Shown here: positions 8,740 to 18,256 of the stretch, one piece after another | Position numbering within the stretch: position 1 is the stretch's first letter | How the letters are laid out: each line of letters starts with the position of its first letter | NCBI GenBank assembly: GCA_041394905.1 | Contig: JAWKHJ010000017.1 | Location: forward strand, 62,001 to 126,000 | Length of the DNA stretch: 64,000 bases | From: RI-231 sp041394905 | GTDB lineage: Bacteria > Acidobacteriota > Terriglobia > Bryobacterales > UBA6623 | Reading direction: 5' to 3' | Notes under the pieces: generated by a model | The model's input: the letters and a program-made list of their open reading frames with translations, nothing else | Databases searched by the model: none | What the model was told of the DNA's origin: nothing | Program-made: the position numbers and the translations under genes

Positions 8740-9849
8740 ATGGCTGAAAATCAAATTCCCCTGCGGCGCGCGCTCGATGAGCTACTCGGGCGCATCGAGC
8801 CGGGGGCGAGAGTCATTGGCGTACGGCGCATGGGCGAAGACGAAGCCGACGTGGGCGAGGGCACGGCCAAGGGCATCGGCTACGGCGTTTCGTTGCTGGT
8901 GGAGATCGCTGGGTCGGACGGCGAGCCGCAGCGCATGGTTTTCCGCACCAACCGCTCCGGCCAGTTTGGCCACGACCGCCGCTCCGACCGCGCCGCGGAC
9001 GCCTTGCTAGCTTTTGATACAACCGCCGGTTTCCCCTCCCATGCCGCCGTCGTCGACGTCGGGGCCATCCAAAACAACGGACGCCTGGAATCCTTAGCCG
9101 ACACGGGTGAGCTGTACTTCCTGACCGAGTATCTCGAAGGCAGGCCCTACGCCGACGACCTGCGCCGCATCGGGGAAGCTGGCGGATTGAACGAGCTCGA
9201 CCGCCTGCGCTGCTCGGCACTGGCCCATTACCTCGCAAACCTGCACGCCACGAAGATCGACAACCCGCAAGGCTACCGGCGCGCTGTACGTGACTTGATC
9301 GGCCACGGCGAAGGGTTGTTTGGCCTCGCCGACAGCTTTCGCGCGGATGCTCCAGGCGTCCCGCTCGAGCGGCTACGAAGCATCGAGCATCTCGCTGTAG
9401 ACTGGCGCTGGCGGCTGCGCGGGCGCGAAGCTCGCCTTTGCCGCACCCACGGCGACTTTCACCCCTTCAACATCCTCTTCGGCGAAGGCGCGGAGCCCCT
9501 GCTGCTCGACGCCAGCCGAGGTTGCCAGGGCGACCCGGCGGACGACGTGATCTGCTTGTCGGTCAACTACCTCTTCTTCGCGCTCGAGCATCCTTCCGCC
9601 TGCCGCGATTTTCTCGAACTTTGGCGGATATTCTGGCGCGCCTATTTGGCCAAGACTGGCGATAATGGCCTCTTCGAGACCGCACCGCCCTACTGGGCCT
9701 GGCGAGTGTTGGTTCTCGCCAACCCGTTGTGGTACCCAAAGGCGAAGGAGGGTACACGCCGCACTCTGTTGGACGCGGCCGAGGACGCCCTCCGGAACGG
9801 ACATTTGGATCCGGCTCGAATCGAGGAGTTATTTTGTCGCAAGGCGTAG
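8740..9849 (+). CDS. APH-family phosphotransferase/kinase
   Basis: This 369-residue protein belongs to the aminoglycoside phosphotransferase/choline kinase-like fold. The Brenner motif is intact as THGDFHPFN (catalytic D, metal-binding N), followed by LLLDASRGCQGDPADD in place of the DFG-type Asp region. It overlaps the following CysC-like gene by 16 bases, so the two are probably translated together. Free-standing APH plus P-loop kinase pairs resemble the known APH/ATP-binding fusion proteins, so this is probably a small-molecule kinase rather than a drug-resistance enzyme. The substrate is unknown. Confidence 0.8.
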   Translation: MAENQIPLRRALDELLGRIEPGARVIGVRRMGEDEADVGEGTAKGIGYGVSLLVEIAGSDGEPQRMVFRTNRSGQFGHDRRSDRAADALLAFDTTAGFPSHAAVVDVGAIQNNGRLESLADTGELYFLTEYLEGRPYADDLRRIGEAGGLNELDRLRCSALAHYLANLHATKIDNPQGYRRAVRDLIGHGEGLFGLADSFRADAPGVPLERLRSIEHLAVDWRWRLRGREARLCRTHGDFHPFNILFGEGAEPLLLDASRGCQGDPADDVICLSVNYLFFALEHPSACRDFLELWRIFWRAYLAKTGDNGLFETAPPYWAWRVLVLANPLWYPKAKEGTRRTLLDAAEDALRNGHLDPARIEELFCRKA

Positions 9850-10349
9850 TGGTTTGGTTTACAGGTTTGCCGTCTTCGGGCAAGACGGCCTTGGCACAGG
9901 CGGTACGGCAGCGGTTGACCGTGCAAGGCGCGCCGTGTTGTCTGCTTGATAGCGATGCGGTACGCGCAGAGTTGCACCCGCCGCTAGGCTATTCCGGCGA
10001 GGATCGCGCGTCGTTCTATCAAACGCTTGGCGGGCTCGCAGCCTTGCTCGCTGAACAAGGTCTGGTTGTTCTGACGGCAGCCACCGCACCGCTGCGGGCC
10101 CACCGCGACGCCGCCCGGCGTGATGGAGTGGGCTTCCTGGAGGTATTCGTCGACACTCCGGTGGAAGAATGCGAGCGCCGCGACTCGAAAGGCCTCTATG
10201 CCAAAGCGCGCAAGGGCGAGATCAAGGATTTCCCCGGTGTCAGCGCACCCTACGAAAAGCCGAAAGCACCGGATGTGACGGCGCCGGGCGGCTCGACGGA
10301 AGGCGCGGTAGCGCAAGTCTGCTACGCCGTCGGACAGGCGCGGGGCTAG
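9834..10349 (+). CDS. cysC: Adenylylsulfate kinase (CysC)-like P-loop kinase
   Basis: This protein of about 171 residues looks like adenosine 5'-phosphosulfate kinase, which makes PAPS from APS and ATP. The P-loop is GLPSSGKTALA, followed by LDSDAVRAEL, GYSGEDRASF and the lid/substrate region KGLYAKARKGEIKDFPGV. The start is taken as TTG 9834, which has GAGGAG a few bases upstream and places the P-loop near the N-terminus; an ATG at 9729 would add 35 unrelated residues. It overlaps the APH gene by 16 bases and the convergent TPR gene by 4. No cysD, cysN or cysH is nearby, so the physiological substrate may differ. Confidence 0.78.
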   Translation: MSQGVVVWFTGLPSSGKTALAQAVRQRLTVQGAPCCLLDSDAVRAELHPPLGYSGEDRASFYQTLGGLAALLAEQGLVVLTAATAPLRAHRDAARRDGVGFLEVFVDTPVEECERRDSKGLYAKARKGEIKDFPGVSAPYEKPKAPDVTAPGGSTEGAVAQVCYAVGQARG

Positions 10350-11743
10350 GGGCCGCCAGTCATACCGCGCAAGTCCTGCGCAATGGCATCCGCCATGGGC
10401 TGGTTGCCAAATTCCACCGCGACTTCGAGCGCTTGGCGCAGGTACGCAACTGCATTTGCAGCGTCCTCGTTGCGAACATATGCATCGGCGAGCGCATAGA
10501 GAACGCCTGCGGTTCGAGCGTCCACCGGCGCATCGAGCGCCCGCACGAGCATCGGGATCGCTTGATCGGATCGGCCCGCACGAATGTGGCGCTGCGCGAG
10601 TTGAAACAGCGCCAAGCGGTGGCCAGGGTTGAGATCCACTGCCGTTTGCAGCTCACGCACGGCCTCGGTTTCTTGTCCCATTTGGGCCAACATCGAGCCT
10701 AGATTGAAGTGGCTGTCGGCCGAGCTCGGGTTGATCTGGAGCGCCGCCCGGAAAGACTGCGCCGCCGCTTCCGGGTCGCCATGCTCTGCCAGCACGATGC
10801 CCCAGTTGTAGTGCAACTCCTCCAACCCCGGCGCCACTTGAAGCGCCCAGTGGTAGTGCTTCTCCGCGTCAGCGAAGCGGCCAAGCAGTCCTAGCGTGCT
10901 CACCAAGCTCACGTGCGCTGGAGCGAAGTCTGGACTCTGGTCCACCGCTTCCTGATAGAACTTCACCGCTTGCTCCACGTCGCCCTGCGCTTCCTGCTTT
11001 CGCCCTTCGAGCACGAGCCACGCCGGGTCGCGCCGCAGGCCGTAAACCTGATCCAGAATCGGATCGTCAATCACGGGCTGCGAGCGTTGGAATCGTTCCG
11101 CCATGCCGAACGAGTGCCGCGAGGCCTTCTCTTCGCCGGCGTCGCGCTGGGCCGAACCCAGGGCGTAGTGGACCGCACCTGAGTCCGGAGCCAGTCGCAC
11201 AGCCTTTTCGAGCAAGGCAATGGCTTCGGCCGATTCCCCCTCGGCCGCCACGATGCGAGCGAGACCGAGCAGCGCTGCGGGCGCATTGGGGTCGAGTTGC
11301 AGCGCGTCTTCAAACGCCTTGCGGCTATCCTCGGTCCTCCCCGCCGCTGCAAGAGCCTGTCCCAGGCGAATGAAGGCGGGCGCGTGCGGCGCAAAGCTCA
11401 GCGCCCGCTCAAAGGCGGCAGCCGCGCCATTCGCATCACCATTGGCCATGAGCGCCGCGCCCTCCAGGTAGGGGAACCGCGGATCGTTAGGACCAAACTC
11501 CACGGCGCGGCGATAACACGCCAGCGCCTCCGGGTAGCGCTCGTAGGCATGGAAAAGCATACCGAGCCGAGCGTTCGCGTTGGGGTTTTTCGGATCGTTT
11601 TCGAGCGTCGCTTTGTTCTGGCGCGCTTCAGGTTGCGCCGCGGGCGGGAAATCCGCCACTGAGACCTGAGGAAGAGGCGGCGCCTGCCCTCCGCAAGCGG
11701 CCAAAATTACGCCTCCTAGGGCCGCTAGCACCGCACCGCGCAT
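10346..11743 (-). CDS. TPR-repeat lipoprotein
   Basis: This 465-residue protein has a lipoprotein signal (MRGAVLAALGGVILAACGG, lipobox AAC) followed by roughly ten tetratricopeptide repeats. The repeats are visible as recurring A-x-x-LG-x-x-x-x-x-x-G/Y-x-x-A units such as NPNANARLGMLFHAYERYPEAL and SADSHFNLGSMLAQMG. It is predicted to be a periplasmic or outer-membrane-anchored scaffold. A second, frameshifted TPR lipoprotein of similar design lies at 39401-40856. Partners are unknown. Confidence 0.85.
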   Translation of the reverse strand: MRGAVLAALGGVILAACGGQAPPLPQVSVADFPPAAQPEARQNKATLENDPKNPNANARLGMLFHAYERYPEALACYRRAVEFGPNDPRFPYLEGAALMANGDANGAAAAFERALSFAPHAPAFIRLGQALAAAGRTEDSRKAFEDALQLDPNAPAALLGLARIVAAEGESAEAIALLEKAVRLAPDSGAVHYALGSAQRDAGEEKASRHSFGMAERFQRSQPVIDDPILDQVYGLRRDPAWLVLEGRKQEAQGDVEQAVKFYQEAVDQSPDFAPAHVSLVSTLGLLGRFADAEKHYHWALQVAPGLEELHYNWGIVLAEHGDPEAAAQSFRAALQINPSSADSHFNLGSMLAQMGQETEAVRELQTAVDLNPGHRLALFQLAQRHIRAGRSDQAIPMLVRALDAPVDARTAGVLYALADAYVRNEDAANAVAYLRQALEVAVEFGNQPMADAIAQDLRGMTGGP

Positions 11744-11803
11744 GCATTGCTTAGCGTACCGGCAAACCCTGCCTGCGACAAGACTTGCGCTAGGCTCTTA
11801 GCG

Positions 11804-13127
11804 ATGCTTCGACGTCTCACCGTACTCCTCCTGATCACCGGGGCGGCCTTCGCACAGCGCCCGCCGAACATCCTCGTCATCACCGCGGACAACCTTGGCT
11901 ACAGCGACCTAGGCTGCTTTGGCAACACGGTGAACAAGACGCCGAAGATCGACCGGCTCGCCGCGGAGGGCGTGCGCTTGACGTCCTTCTATACCGCTGG
12001 CGCAACCTGCACTGTCTCGCGTGCGACGCTGCTCACCGGCCGCTATCCCCAAAGCATCGGCCTCAACCATCAGCTCAGCGTCGACGAGAACCGCTCCGGC
12101 ATCGGCCTGCCCCAGCGCGAAAAGCTCATCCCGCAATATCTGAAGCCGCTCGGCTATGCCACGGCCTGCTTCGGCAAATGGAACATCGGCTTCGCCCCAG
12201 GCAGTCGTCCCACCGAGCGCGGGTTCGACGAGTTTTTGGGCATACGCAGCGGCAACGCGGACTACTACACCTATGTCTATGCTGGCGAGCACGACCTGTA
12301 CCGCGGCGTCGAACCGGCGTACGTCTCCGGCCACGCAACCGACCTTTTCGCGGAGGCGGCGTGCGAGTTCATGCGGCGCAAGAAGGATCAGCCCTTCTTC
12401 GTCTACCTGCCCTTCAACGCCGTCCACTATCCGGCCGCGCGCAACAAGCGTCCGGGCGAGCCGAACATATGGCAAGCCCCGCCCAAGTTCTTCTTCGCAT
12501 ACGGGTACCAACCGGACACGATGGACGAGCAGCAACGCTACCGAGCTGCAGTGACGGCTCTCGACGCGGGCGTCGGGCGCGTGCTCGAACAACTCGAGGC
12601 GCTCGATCTGGCCGAGGATACGATCGTGATCTTCTATTCCGACAACGGAGCGTTCATGTCTCCCGGCAAGGGGCTGGAAGTTGCAACTAACAAGCCTTTG
12701 CGCAACGGGGGAAACACGCTTTGGGACGGCGGCATCCGCGTCGCCGGCATGGTGCGCTGGCCCGGACGAATCCCGGCGCACTCTGTCAGCGACGAAGCCT
12801 TGATCAGTCTAGACGTAGCGCCCACGGTTGTAGCCGCCGCCGGAGGAAAACCCGCGGACGCGCTTGAAGGCCGAGACGTCTTGCCGGCGCTCGCGGGCGA
12901 AGCGCCTGGCCCCCAGCGCGCTCTCTACTGGGACTACCTCGGCCAGCGCAATCCGCCGGGGCCCCCACAAGCTGTTGCGGCCCGCCGGCGAACAGGAGTT
13001 CCAGTTGTTCAATGTGAAGCAGGACGTTGGCGAAACTACGAATCTCGCCGCGCGCGAACCCGCGCTCGTCGCGCGCCTCAAGGCCGAGCTCGAGGCCTGG
13101 CTCGGCAAGTTCGGCCCGTCCAATTGA
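11804..13127 (+). CDS. Exported sulfatase (family S1), C-terminal frameshift
   Basis: This is an arylsulfatase-like hydrolase of the alkaline phosphatase superfamily, with a signal peptide starting at ATG 11804. Early metal-site residues are in ITADNLGYSDLG. The formylglycine-site region reads CTVSRATLLTGRYP, so position +2 is Val instead of the usual Pro or Ala. GKWNIG and YSDNGAFMSPGKG carry later active-site residues. After ALYWDYLGQRN (about 12950) the frame shifts; the true C-terminus resumes as GPHKLLRP and ends GKFGPSN at 13127. The uncorrected frame runs on to 13201 with unrelated residues. Desulfation of an exported polysaccharide or glycan is an inference. Confidence 0.82.
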
Positions 13128-13176
13128 GGCGACTTGCTAAGCTGACAGGTCGGACTATCCCGAGGAGACCACAACA

Positions 13177-13836
13177 ATGGGCTTGCATATTGGCGACGTA
13201 ACACCGGATTTCACTGCACAAACCACGCAAGGCGAAATCCACTTCCACGACTGGATTGGAGACGGGTGGGCCGTGCTGTTTTCCCACCCCAAGGACTTCA
13301 CTCCGGTCTGCACCACCGAGCTCGGCCGAGTAGCCAGCCTCGAAGCCGAGTTCGCCAAGCGCAACTGTAAGCTCATCGGGCTCAGCGTCGATTCCGTGGA
13401 GGACCACAAATCGTGGTCCAAGGACATCGAGGAAACGCAAGGCAGCCCGGTGAACTACCCACTCATTGGCGACACCGACTTGAAGGTCGCGAAGCTCTAC
13501 GACATGCTCCACCCCAACGCCTCTGGTGAAGCCAAAGGGCGCAACGCGGCGGACAACGCAACCGTGCGGTCGCTGTTCGTGATCGGGCCGGACAAGAAGA
13601 TCAAGCTGATGATCACTTACCCGATGACCACCGGCCGCAACTTTGTGGAAGTGCTGCGTGTGCTCGACTCCATGCAGATGACCGCCAAGCACAAGGTTGC
13701 GACTCCTGCGGACTGGAAGCAGGGTGAAGACGTGATCATCGTCCCGAGCGTGAGCGACGATGAAGCGAAAGAGAAATACCCTGAGGGTTTCAAGACGATC
13801 AAGCCGTACTTGCGCACGGTCAAGCAGCCGCAGTAA
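13177..13836 (+). CDS. 1-Cys peroxiredoxin (Prx6/AhpC-TSA family)
   Basis: This 219-residue thiol peroxidase has the peroxidatic cysteine in HPKDFTPVCTTE. The conserved Arg and C-terminal Prx6-type features are visible in PMTTGRN and DWKQGEDVIIV. The length and the FTPVCTTE form fit the 1-Cys Prx6 group rather than typical 2-Cys AhpC. A Shine-Dalgarno-like GAGGAG lies about 12 bases before ATG 13177. It would reduce peroxides in the cytoplasm. It is transcribed towards the second sulfatase and followed by a terminator-like hairpin. Confidence 0.9.
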   Translation: MGLHIGDVTPDFTAQTTQGEIHFHDWIGDGWAVLFSHPKDFTPVCTTELGRVASLEAEFAKRNCKLIGLSVDSVEDHKSWSKDIEETQGSPVNYPLIGDTDLKVAKLYDMLHPNASGEAKGRNAADNATVRSLFVIGPDKKIKLMITYPMTTGRNFVEVLRVLDSMQMTAKHKVATPADWKQGEDVIIVPSVSDDEAKEKYPEGFKTIKPYLRTVKQPQ

Positions 13837-13859
13837 CACCGAACCGAGCATTCTGCTGC

Positions 13860-13898
13860 GGGCGGGAGCCTGAGCTTCTCGCCCCGTTTTCGTTTTGG
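13860..13898 (+). terminator. Intrinsic terminator-like hairpin after peroxiredoxin gene
   Basis: A 9-bp stem (13860-13868 pairing with 13876-13884, two G-T pairs) with a seven-base loop is followed by two TTTT runs (13887-13890 and 13893-13896). It lies between the convergent peroxiredoxin and sulfatase genes and would best serve the plus-strand transcript. Confidence 0.55.
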
Positions 13899-13902
13899 AC
13901 GT

Positions 13903-15335
13903 TCAGCGCCGAGGGCGGAAAGGGTCGGCCGGATCCCAAACCGGCTTGTAGGCGATGCCGTAGCGCTCTTTCTCCCTGGCCGGGTCGTAATCCGGATTGG
14001 GCGGCGTGGACTTGGCGCCCACCGACTCCCGCCAGCCGGCCAGCAGCCGCGCAACTCTGCGGTCTTTTCAGGCATCTCAGCGGCGCGGTCGTTCTCCTCC
14101 GCCACGTCCTCAGCCAAGTTGTAGAGCTCGACGTGGCCGTCCTCGAAGAACTCGATCAGCTTCCAATCACCTTGGCGTACCGCCCCCGTGGGCGTGGATC
14201 CAGAATTGGCGTAGTGCGGGTAGTGCCAGTAGATCTCGCTACGAGCGAGTGAGCCGGTTTGCTCGAGCAGGGGCATCAAGCTCACGCCATCCACGCTGTG
14301 GTCCGGCGCATCCGCTGCGCCCGCCATCTCGAGGATCGTCGGATAGAAGTCCACGCTGGTCACTGGCGTCGATTCGACTGCCCTCGCCGGAATGACGTTG
14401 GGCCATTTGACAATCAGCGGCTCGCGGATGCCGCCCTCCCACAAGTAGCCTTTGCCCGAGCGCAACCCGCCGTTGAACGCCACGCGCGGCACGCCGCCAT
14501 TGTCCGAAAAGAAAAAGATCACCGTGTCGTTTGCCAGTCCCAGCTCCTCGAGCTTCGAGACGATCCGCCCAACGGATTCGTCCACGCCTTCAGTCATCGC
14601 AGCATAGGTCGCGTTGTTGCGGCCTGACGGGTCTTCACGGTCGGCGTAGTGCGCGATGAGATCGGGCTTGGCCTGGATGGGGCCGTGGATGGCGTAATAA
14701 GGCAGGTAGAGAAAGAAGGGCTTGTCGCGATTGTCTTCAATGAAGTCGAGCGCCGCGTCGGTCAGATTGTCCGTCATGTAGTCGCCGTCTTTCGCTCCAG
14801 GCACCTCCACAAAGGGATGCGGCGCAAACATGCTCTGGTGTGAGCTCCAGTGGCCGCTGGCGAAGCTCACATCAAAGCCTCGCGCCTCCGGCGCAAACCG
14901 TCCGCCGCCCAGGTGCCACTTGCCGATCGACGCCGTCGCATACCCAGCGTCCTTCAGCGGCTGCGCAACCACCGTCTCGTCAACAGGTAGACCTAGCGGC
15001 AGCTCGGCCTGCAGCAGCTTGGCGTGGGGCAGCACGTTACCGGGCAAGTACTGTGTGACGCCGGTGCGCGCGGGCCAGCGCCCGGTCATGATACTTCCGC
15101 GCGTCGGCGAACAGTTCGGTGCGGCAGCATAGGCGTCGGTGAAGCGCATCCCGTCCGCCGCCAGCCTGTCGATGTTCGGAGTGAGGTGATAGCGATTGCC
15201 GTAGGCCGCCGTGTCCGCATACCCCATGTCGTCCACCAGCAGGAAGACGATGTTCGGCGCGCGACCAGGCTCGGGCGCGGGGGAAGACGAACAAGCACAG
15301 AACAATACGAGGCAACAAACGAGACCAATCCGCAT
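13903..15335 (-). CDS. Exported sulfatase (family S1), one frameshift
   Basis: This arylsulfatase-like enzyme starts at ATG 15335 with a lipoprotein-like signal (lipobox near CLVLFCAC). Metal-site residues are in LLVDDMGYAD. The formylglycine-site core is CSPTRGSIMTGRWP, a C-x-P-T-R form common in bacterial arylsulfatases. GKWHLGG and FSDNGGVPRVA follow. Near 14045-14060 one indel breaks the frame just after PEKTAEL. Shifting frame restores LLAGWRESVGAKSTPPNPD and a C-terminus PADPFRPRR with stop at 13903-13905. Without the shift the frame runs antisense into the peroxiredoxin gene to 13617, which is artefactual. Confidence 0.83.
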
Positions 15336-15398
15336 GACGCGGCCTTAGTTTAGTCGAGTAGCGCCATCGCGCACCGATCGCGGATAATTTCTGTCGCC

Positions 15399-16766
15399 AT
15401 GCCGCAGACGAAATACCTGCTCAACGAAGGCCAAATCCCCACACGCTGGTACAACATCCAAGCGCACATGCCCAACGCCGCGCCCCCGCCGCTTCATCCG
15501 GGCACGCTGGAGCCGATCGGCCCCGAAGCGCTCGCGCCGCTGTTCCCCATGGCGCTCATCGAGCAGGAAGTGAGCCGGGAACCCTACGTCGAGGTCCCCG
15601 ACGAGGTACGCGAGAAGTACAAGCTATGGCGCCCCACGCCTCTCTATCGCGCCCACAACCTCGAGAAAGCGCTCGATACGCCCGCGAAGATCTTCTACAA
15701 GTACGAAGGCGTCAGCCCTGCCGGGTCGCACAAGCCCAACACCGCCCTGCCCCAGGCTTGGTTCAACAAGCAGGAGGGCGTGAAGCGCATCTCCACCGAG
15801 ACCGGAGCCGGCCAGTGGGGCTCGGCACTTGCACTCGCCTGCAGCATGTTCGGCCTCGAATGCGAGGTCTACATGGTGCGCATCAGCTACGACCAGAAAC
15901 CCTACCGCAAGCTGATGATGCAAACCTGGGGCGCGGACGTCATCCCCTCCCCGAGCGATAAGACCGCCGCCGGACGCCAAATCCTCGCCGCCGACCCGGA
16001 TTCGCCCGGCAGCCTCGGCATCGCCATCTCAGAAGCCGTCGAACGCGCCGCGCAAGACGAGCACACAAAGTATTCGCTCGGGAGCGTGCTGAACCACGTG
16101 CTCATGCACCAGACCGTCATCGGCGAGGAAGCCATCCTGCAAATGGCTCTGGCCGACGAAGAGCCCGACGTGGTGATCGCTCCCTTCGGCGGTGGCTCGA
16201 ACTTCGCCGGGCTGGCCTTCCCCTTCCTGCGCCTGAACCTGACCGAGGGCAAGAACATCCGCTGCCTCGCCGTTGAGCCGGCCTCCTGCCCCAAGCTGAC
16301 CCGCGGCGTGTTCCGCTACGACTTTGGCGACACCGTCGGCATGACGCCGCTGCTCCCCATGTATACGCTTGGCCACAACTTCGTGCCAGCCAAAATCCAC
16401 GCCGGCGGCTTGCGCTATCACGGTGCGGGCGTGCTCGTCAGCCAATTGCTCAAGGACAACCTGATCGAAGCGCTCGCCGTCGACCAGCTCGAGACCTTCC
16501 AAGCCGGCGTGCTCTTCGCGCAAACCGAGGCCATCATTCCCGCGCCGGAGGCCAATCACGGCGTTGCGGCGGCCATCCGTGAAGCCCTGCAAGCCAAGCA
16601 AGAAGGCAAGAGCCGCACCATCTTGTTCAACCTCTGCGGCCACGGCCACTTCGATATGGCAGCCTACGAAGCCTACTTCGCGGGCAAGCTCGAAAAGCAC
16701 GAGCTGAGCCAGGAAGAGATCGACGACGCCATCGCGCACATCGACGCTCCCGAGGTCGCGATCTAG
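15399..16766 (+). CDS. trpB2: TrpB2-type tryptophan synthase beta-like PLP enzyme
   Basis: This 455-residue fold-type II PLP enzyme of the TrpB2 group condenses indole and serine to tryptophan, or performs a related beta-replacement. The N-terminal extension LLNEGQIPTRWYNI is typical of TrpB2. The PLP lysine lies in GSHKPNTAL, the catalytic ETGAGQWG segment follows, and the phosphate-binding loop is GGGSNFAG. No trpA or other trp gene is adjacent, as is common for TrpB2. The gene diverges from the sulfatase at 15335, with 63 bases between the starts. It is intact. Confidence 0.92.
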   Translation: MPQTKYLLNEGQIPTRWYNIQAHMPNAAPPPLHPGTLEPIGPEALAPLFPMALIEQEVSREPYVEVPDEVREKYKLWRPTPLYRAHNLEKALDTPAKIFYKYEGVSPAGSHKPNTALPQAWFNKQEGVKRISTETGAGQWGSALALACSMFGLECEVYMVRISYDQKPYRKLMMQTWGADVIPSPSDKTAAGRQILAADPDSPGSLGIAISEAVERAAQDEHTKYSLGSVLNHVLMHQTVIGEEAILQMALADEEPDVVIAPFGGGSNFAGLAFPFLRLNLTEGKNIRCLAVEPASCPKLTRGVFRYDFGDTVGMTPLLPMYTLGHNFVPAKIHAGGLRYHGAGVLVSQLLKDNLIEALAVDQLETFQAGVLFAQTEAIIPAPEANHGVAAAIREALQAKQEGKSRTILFNLCGHGHFDMAAYEAYFAGKLEKHELSQEEIDDAIAHIDAPEVAI

Positions 16767-16782
16767 CCACGGCAACGCCGCG

Positions 16783-18114
16783 TCAACGGAGCGCACACGC
16801 CCCTTCCGGCTGCGCCTCCGTTCGCCACCGCATGCGCGCCCCAGGGGGAATCGTGTACTTCTCGCCCAACACCACGAACGTCCCCTCACCGCTGGCCGAC
16901 AACCGCGCCGCAGTGCGAAATCCGAGCGCACGGTCCGAATTAAAGAACGCTTTGGGAAGTTGTAAGCCGTCCGGGTTCACCGGCGCCATGCGCGGAATCT
17001 TGTCGACCATCACCAGCGTGCCGCTCACCGGTGCGCAGTAGCCCGGCCAGCGCACGTCGAGCAGCTCGAGCGTAAACGTCGTCACGCGCCGCGCACCGCG
17101 TCCCGTACCGCCATCGATCACGGCAAGCCGACGCACCCGCCCGGTCACGCGCGCGCCCTTGGGCAATACGGCCTCGCCCTTCTCCGGCGCAGCACGCAGC
17201 AGCTTCGCCTCGAAGCGGTCTCCCGCGCGGGCGCTCTCAGAATCAAAGCCCGTACCGAGCTCCATCGAGAGCTCCAGCCCTGCGGGCACGTCCGCATGAC
17301 GCACCGGCCCGGAGCCCTCCGACGCGCCCGCGCCTGCATCGTCGAAACGAATCGTCGCCTCGGCCTGGAACGCGCGGCAATCGAGAAAGCGTAAGTCATT
17401 GCGAAAGCTTCGTCCCGCCGCGGACTCGACCACGATCTGCGCCTCGGAAGGCAGCCAGACCGCACGCCCGCTCACCTGGCGCTGCCCGTAGAGCACAAAC
17501 GAATCGATCCTACGCACTCCGCTCGTCTCCGGCGCCTGCGGTACACGAACGTCAAAACGGACAAGCTGGCCCGATTCGCGCTCCACCCAAAACTCGCCCT
17601 CATACGCCGAGCGTGCGCCTGTCTCTCCGCCCGCCACGACGTAGCGACTCGCCTCTAGCGGAACGCGGTACGAGTAGCCCACGCGGCCAGGCTCTTTCTG
17701 GAGCTCTTCCGGCAACCGCTCGATCTTGCTGCGCGGGTCCAGGAACGTCGAGCGCCCATGCGCGGAAAACTCGCCCGTCGACGACAACCCCGGCCCCAGC
17801 AGCTTCTCCAGAAGTTCCTGCGTGGATGAGTCGCCCGGCCAAGCGAAGTTCTCGCGCCCGCCTACGACCGACACCTCCAGCCGCGCGAGCTCCTTCGAGC
17901 GAAACCGCCCCGTCGCCGCCCCCGGATACACCGAGCGATCAATCTCGAGTACACACGTATAGTTCGGCGTGCTGGCCAACCGCTCCCGCATCGCCTCTTT
18001 CGCGCGAATCAGCGTCGCATCCTGCCCCGCCGCCACCGCGCAAAACAACAACGCGACCGCCAGCGTCTGTGTGAAAAGGTCGCTTTTCTGCTTAGGTGCG
18101 GCGCAAACGGCCAA
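16783..18114 (-). CDS. Exported protein of unknown function
   Basis: This intact frame of about 440 residues has a hydrophobic signal-like segment (LAVALLFCAVAAGQ) followed by a long soluble region without recognised catalytic motifs. The segment DRFEAKLLRAAPEKG then KGARVTGRVRRL resembles the conserved core of large exported acidobacterial proteins. The start is uncertain: the frame is open to 18264, but the residues before KQKSDLFTQTLAV do not look like protein. TTG 18114 is the nearest plausible start, giving a normal signal peptide. It lies downstream of, and on the same strand as, the symporter gene. Confidence 0.6.
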   Translation of the reverse strand: MAVCAAPKQKSDLFTQTLAVALLFCAVAAGQDATLIRAKEAMRERLASTPNYTCVLEIDRSVYPGAATGRFRSKELARLEVSVVGGRENFAWPGDSSTQELLEKLLGPGLSSTGEFSAHGRSTFLDPRSKIERLPEELQKEPGRVGYSYRVPLEASRYVVAGGETGARSAYEGEFWVERESGQLVRFDVRVPQAPETSGVRRIDSFVLYGQRQVSGRAVWLPSEAQIVVESAAGRSFRNDLRFLDCRAFQAEATIRFDDAGAGASEGSGPVRHADVPAGLELSMELGTGFDSESARAGDRFEAKLLRAAPEKGEAVLPKGARVTGRVRRLAVIDGGTGRGARRVTTFTLELLDVRWPGYCAPVSGTLVMVDKIPRMAPVNPDGLQLPKAFFNSDRALGFRTAARLSASGEGTFVVLGEKYTIPPGARMRWRTEAQPEGACALR

Positions 18115-18256
18115 GTTTGCCGCGTCGCGGGTCTTCGCGACGGCGCCTTTCGGTCGCGATGACTCGCGACCCGGCAAGCCTGACGGCTCGCGCCACGAGT
18201 TTTCACACACACGCGCCAGGGTGCGGCCCGAGTCGTCAGGCGCGGAACCACCGTGG

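Noticed and set aside
9834..10349. A sulfate-assimilation operon
   Set aside because: No cysD, cysN, cysH or sulfate transporter flanks the CysC-like gene.
13617..13902. C-terminal extension of the second sulfatase
   Set aside because: It is antisense to the peroxiredoxin gene and arises only because an indel near 14050 removes the true stop at 13903.
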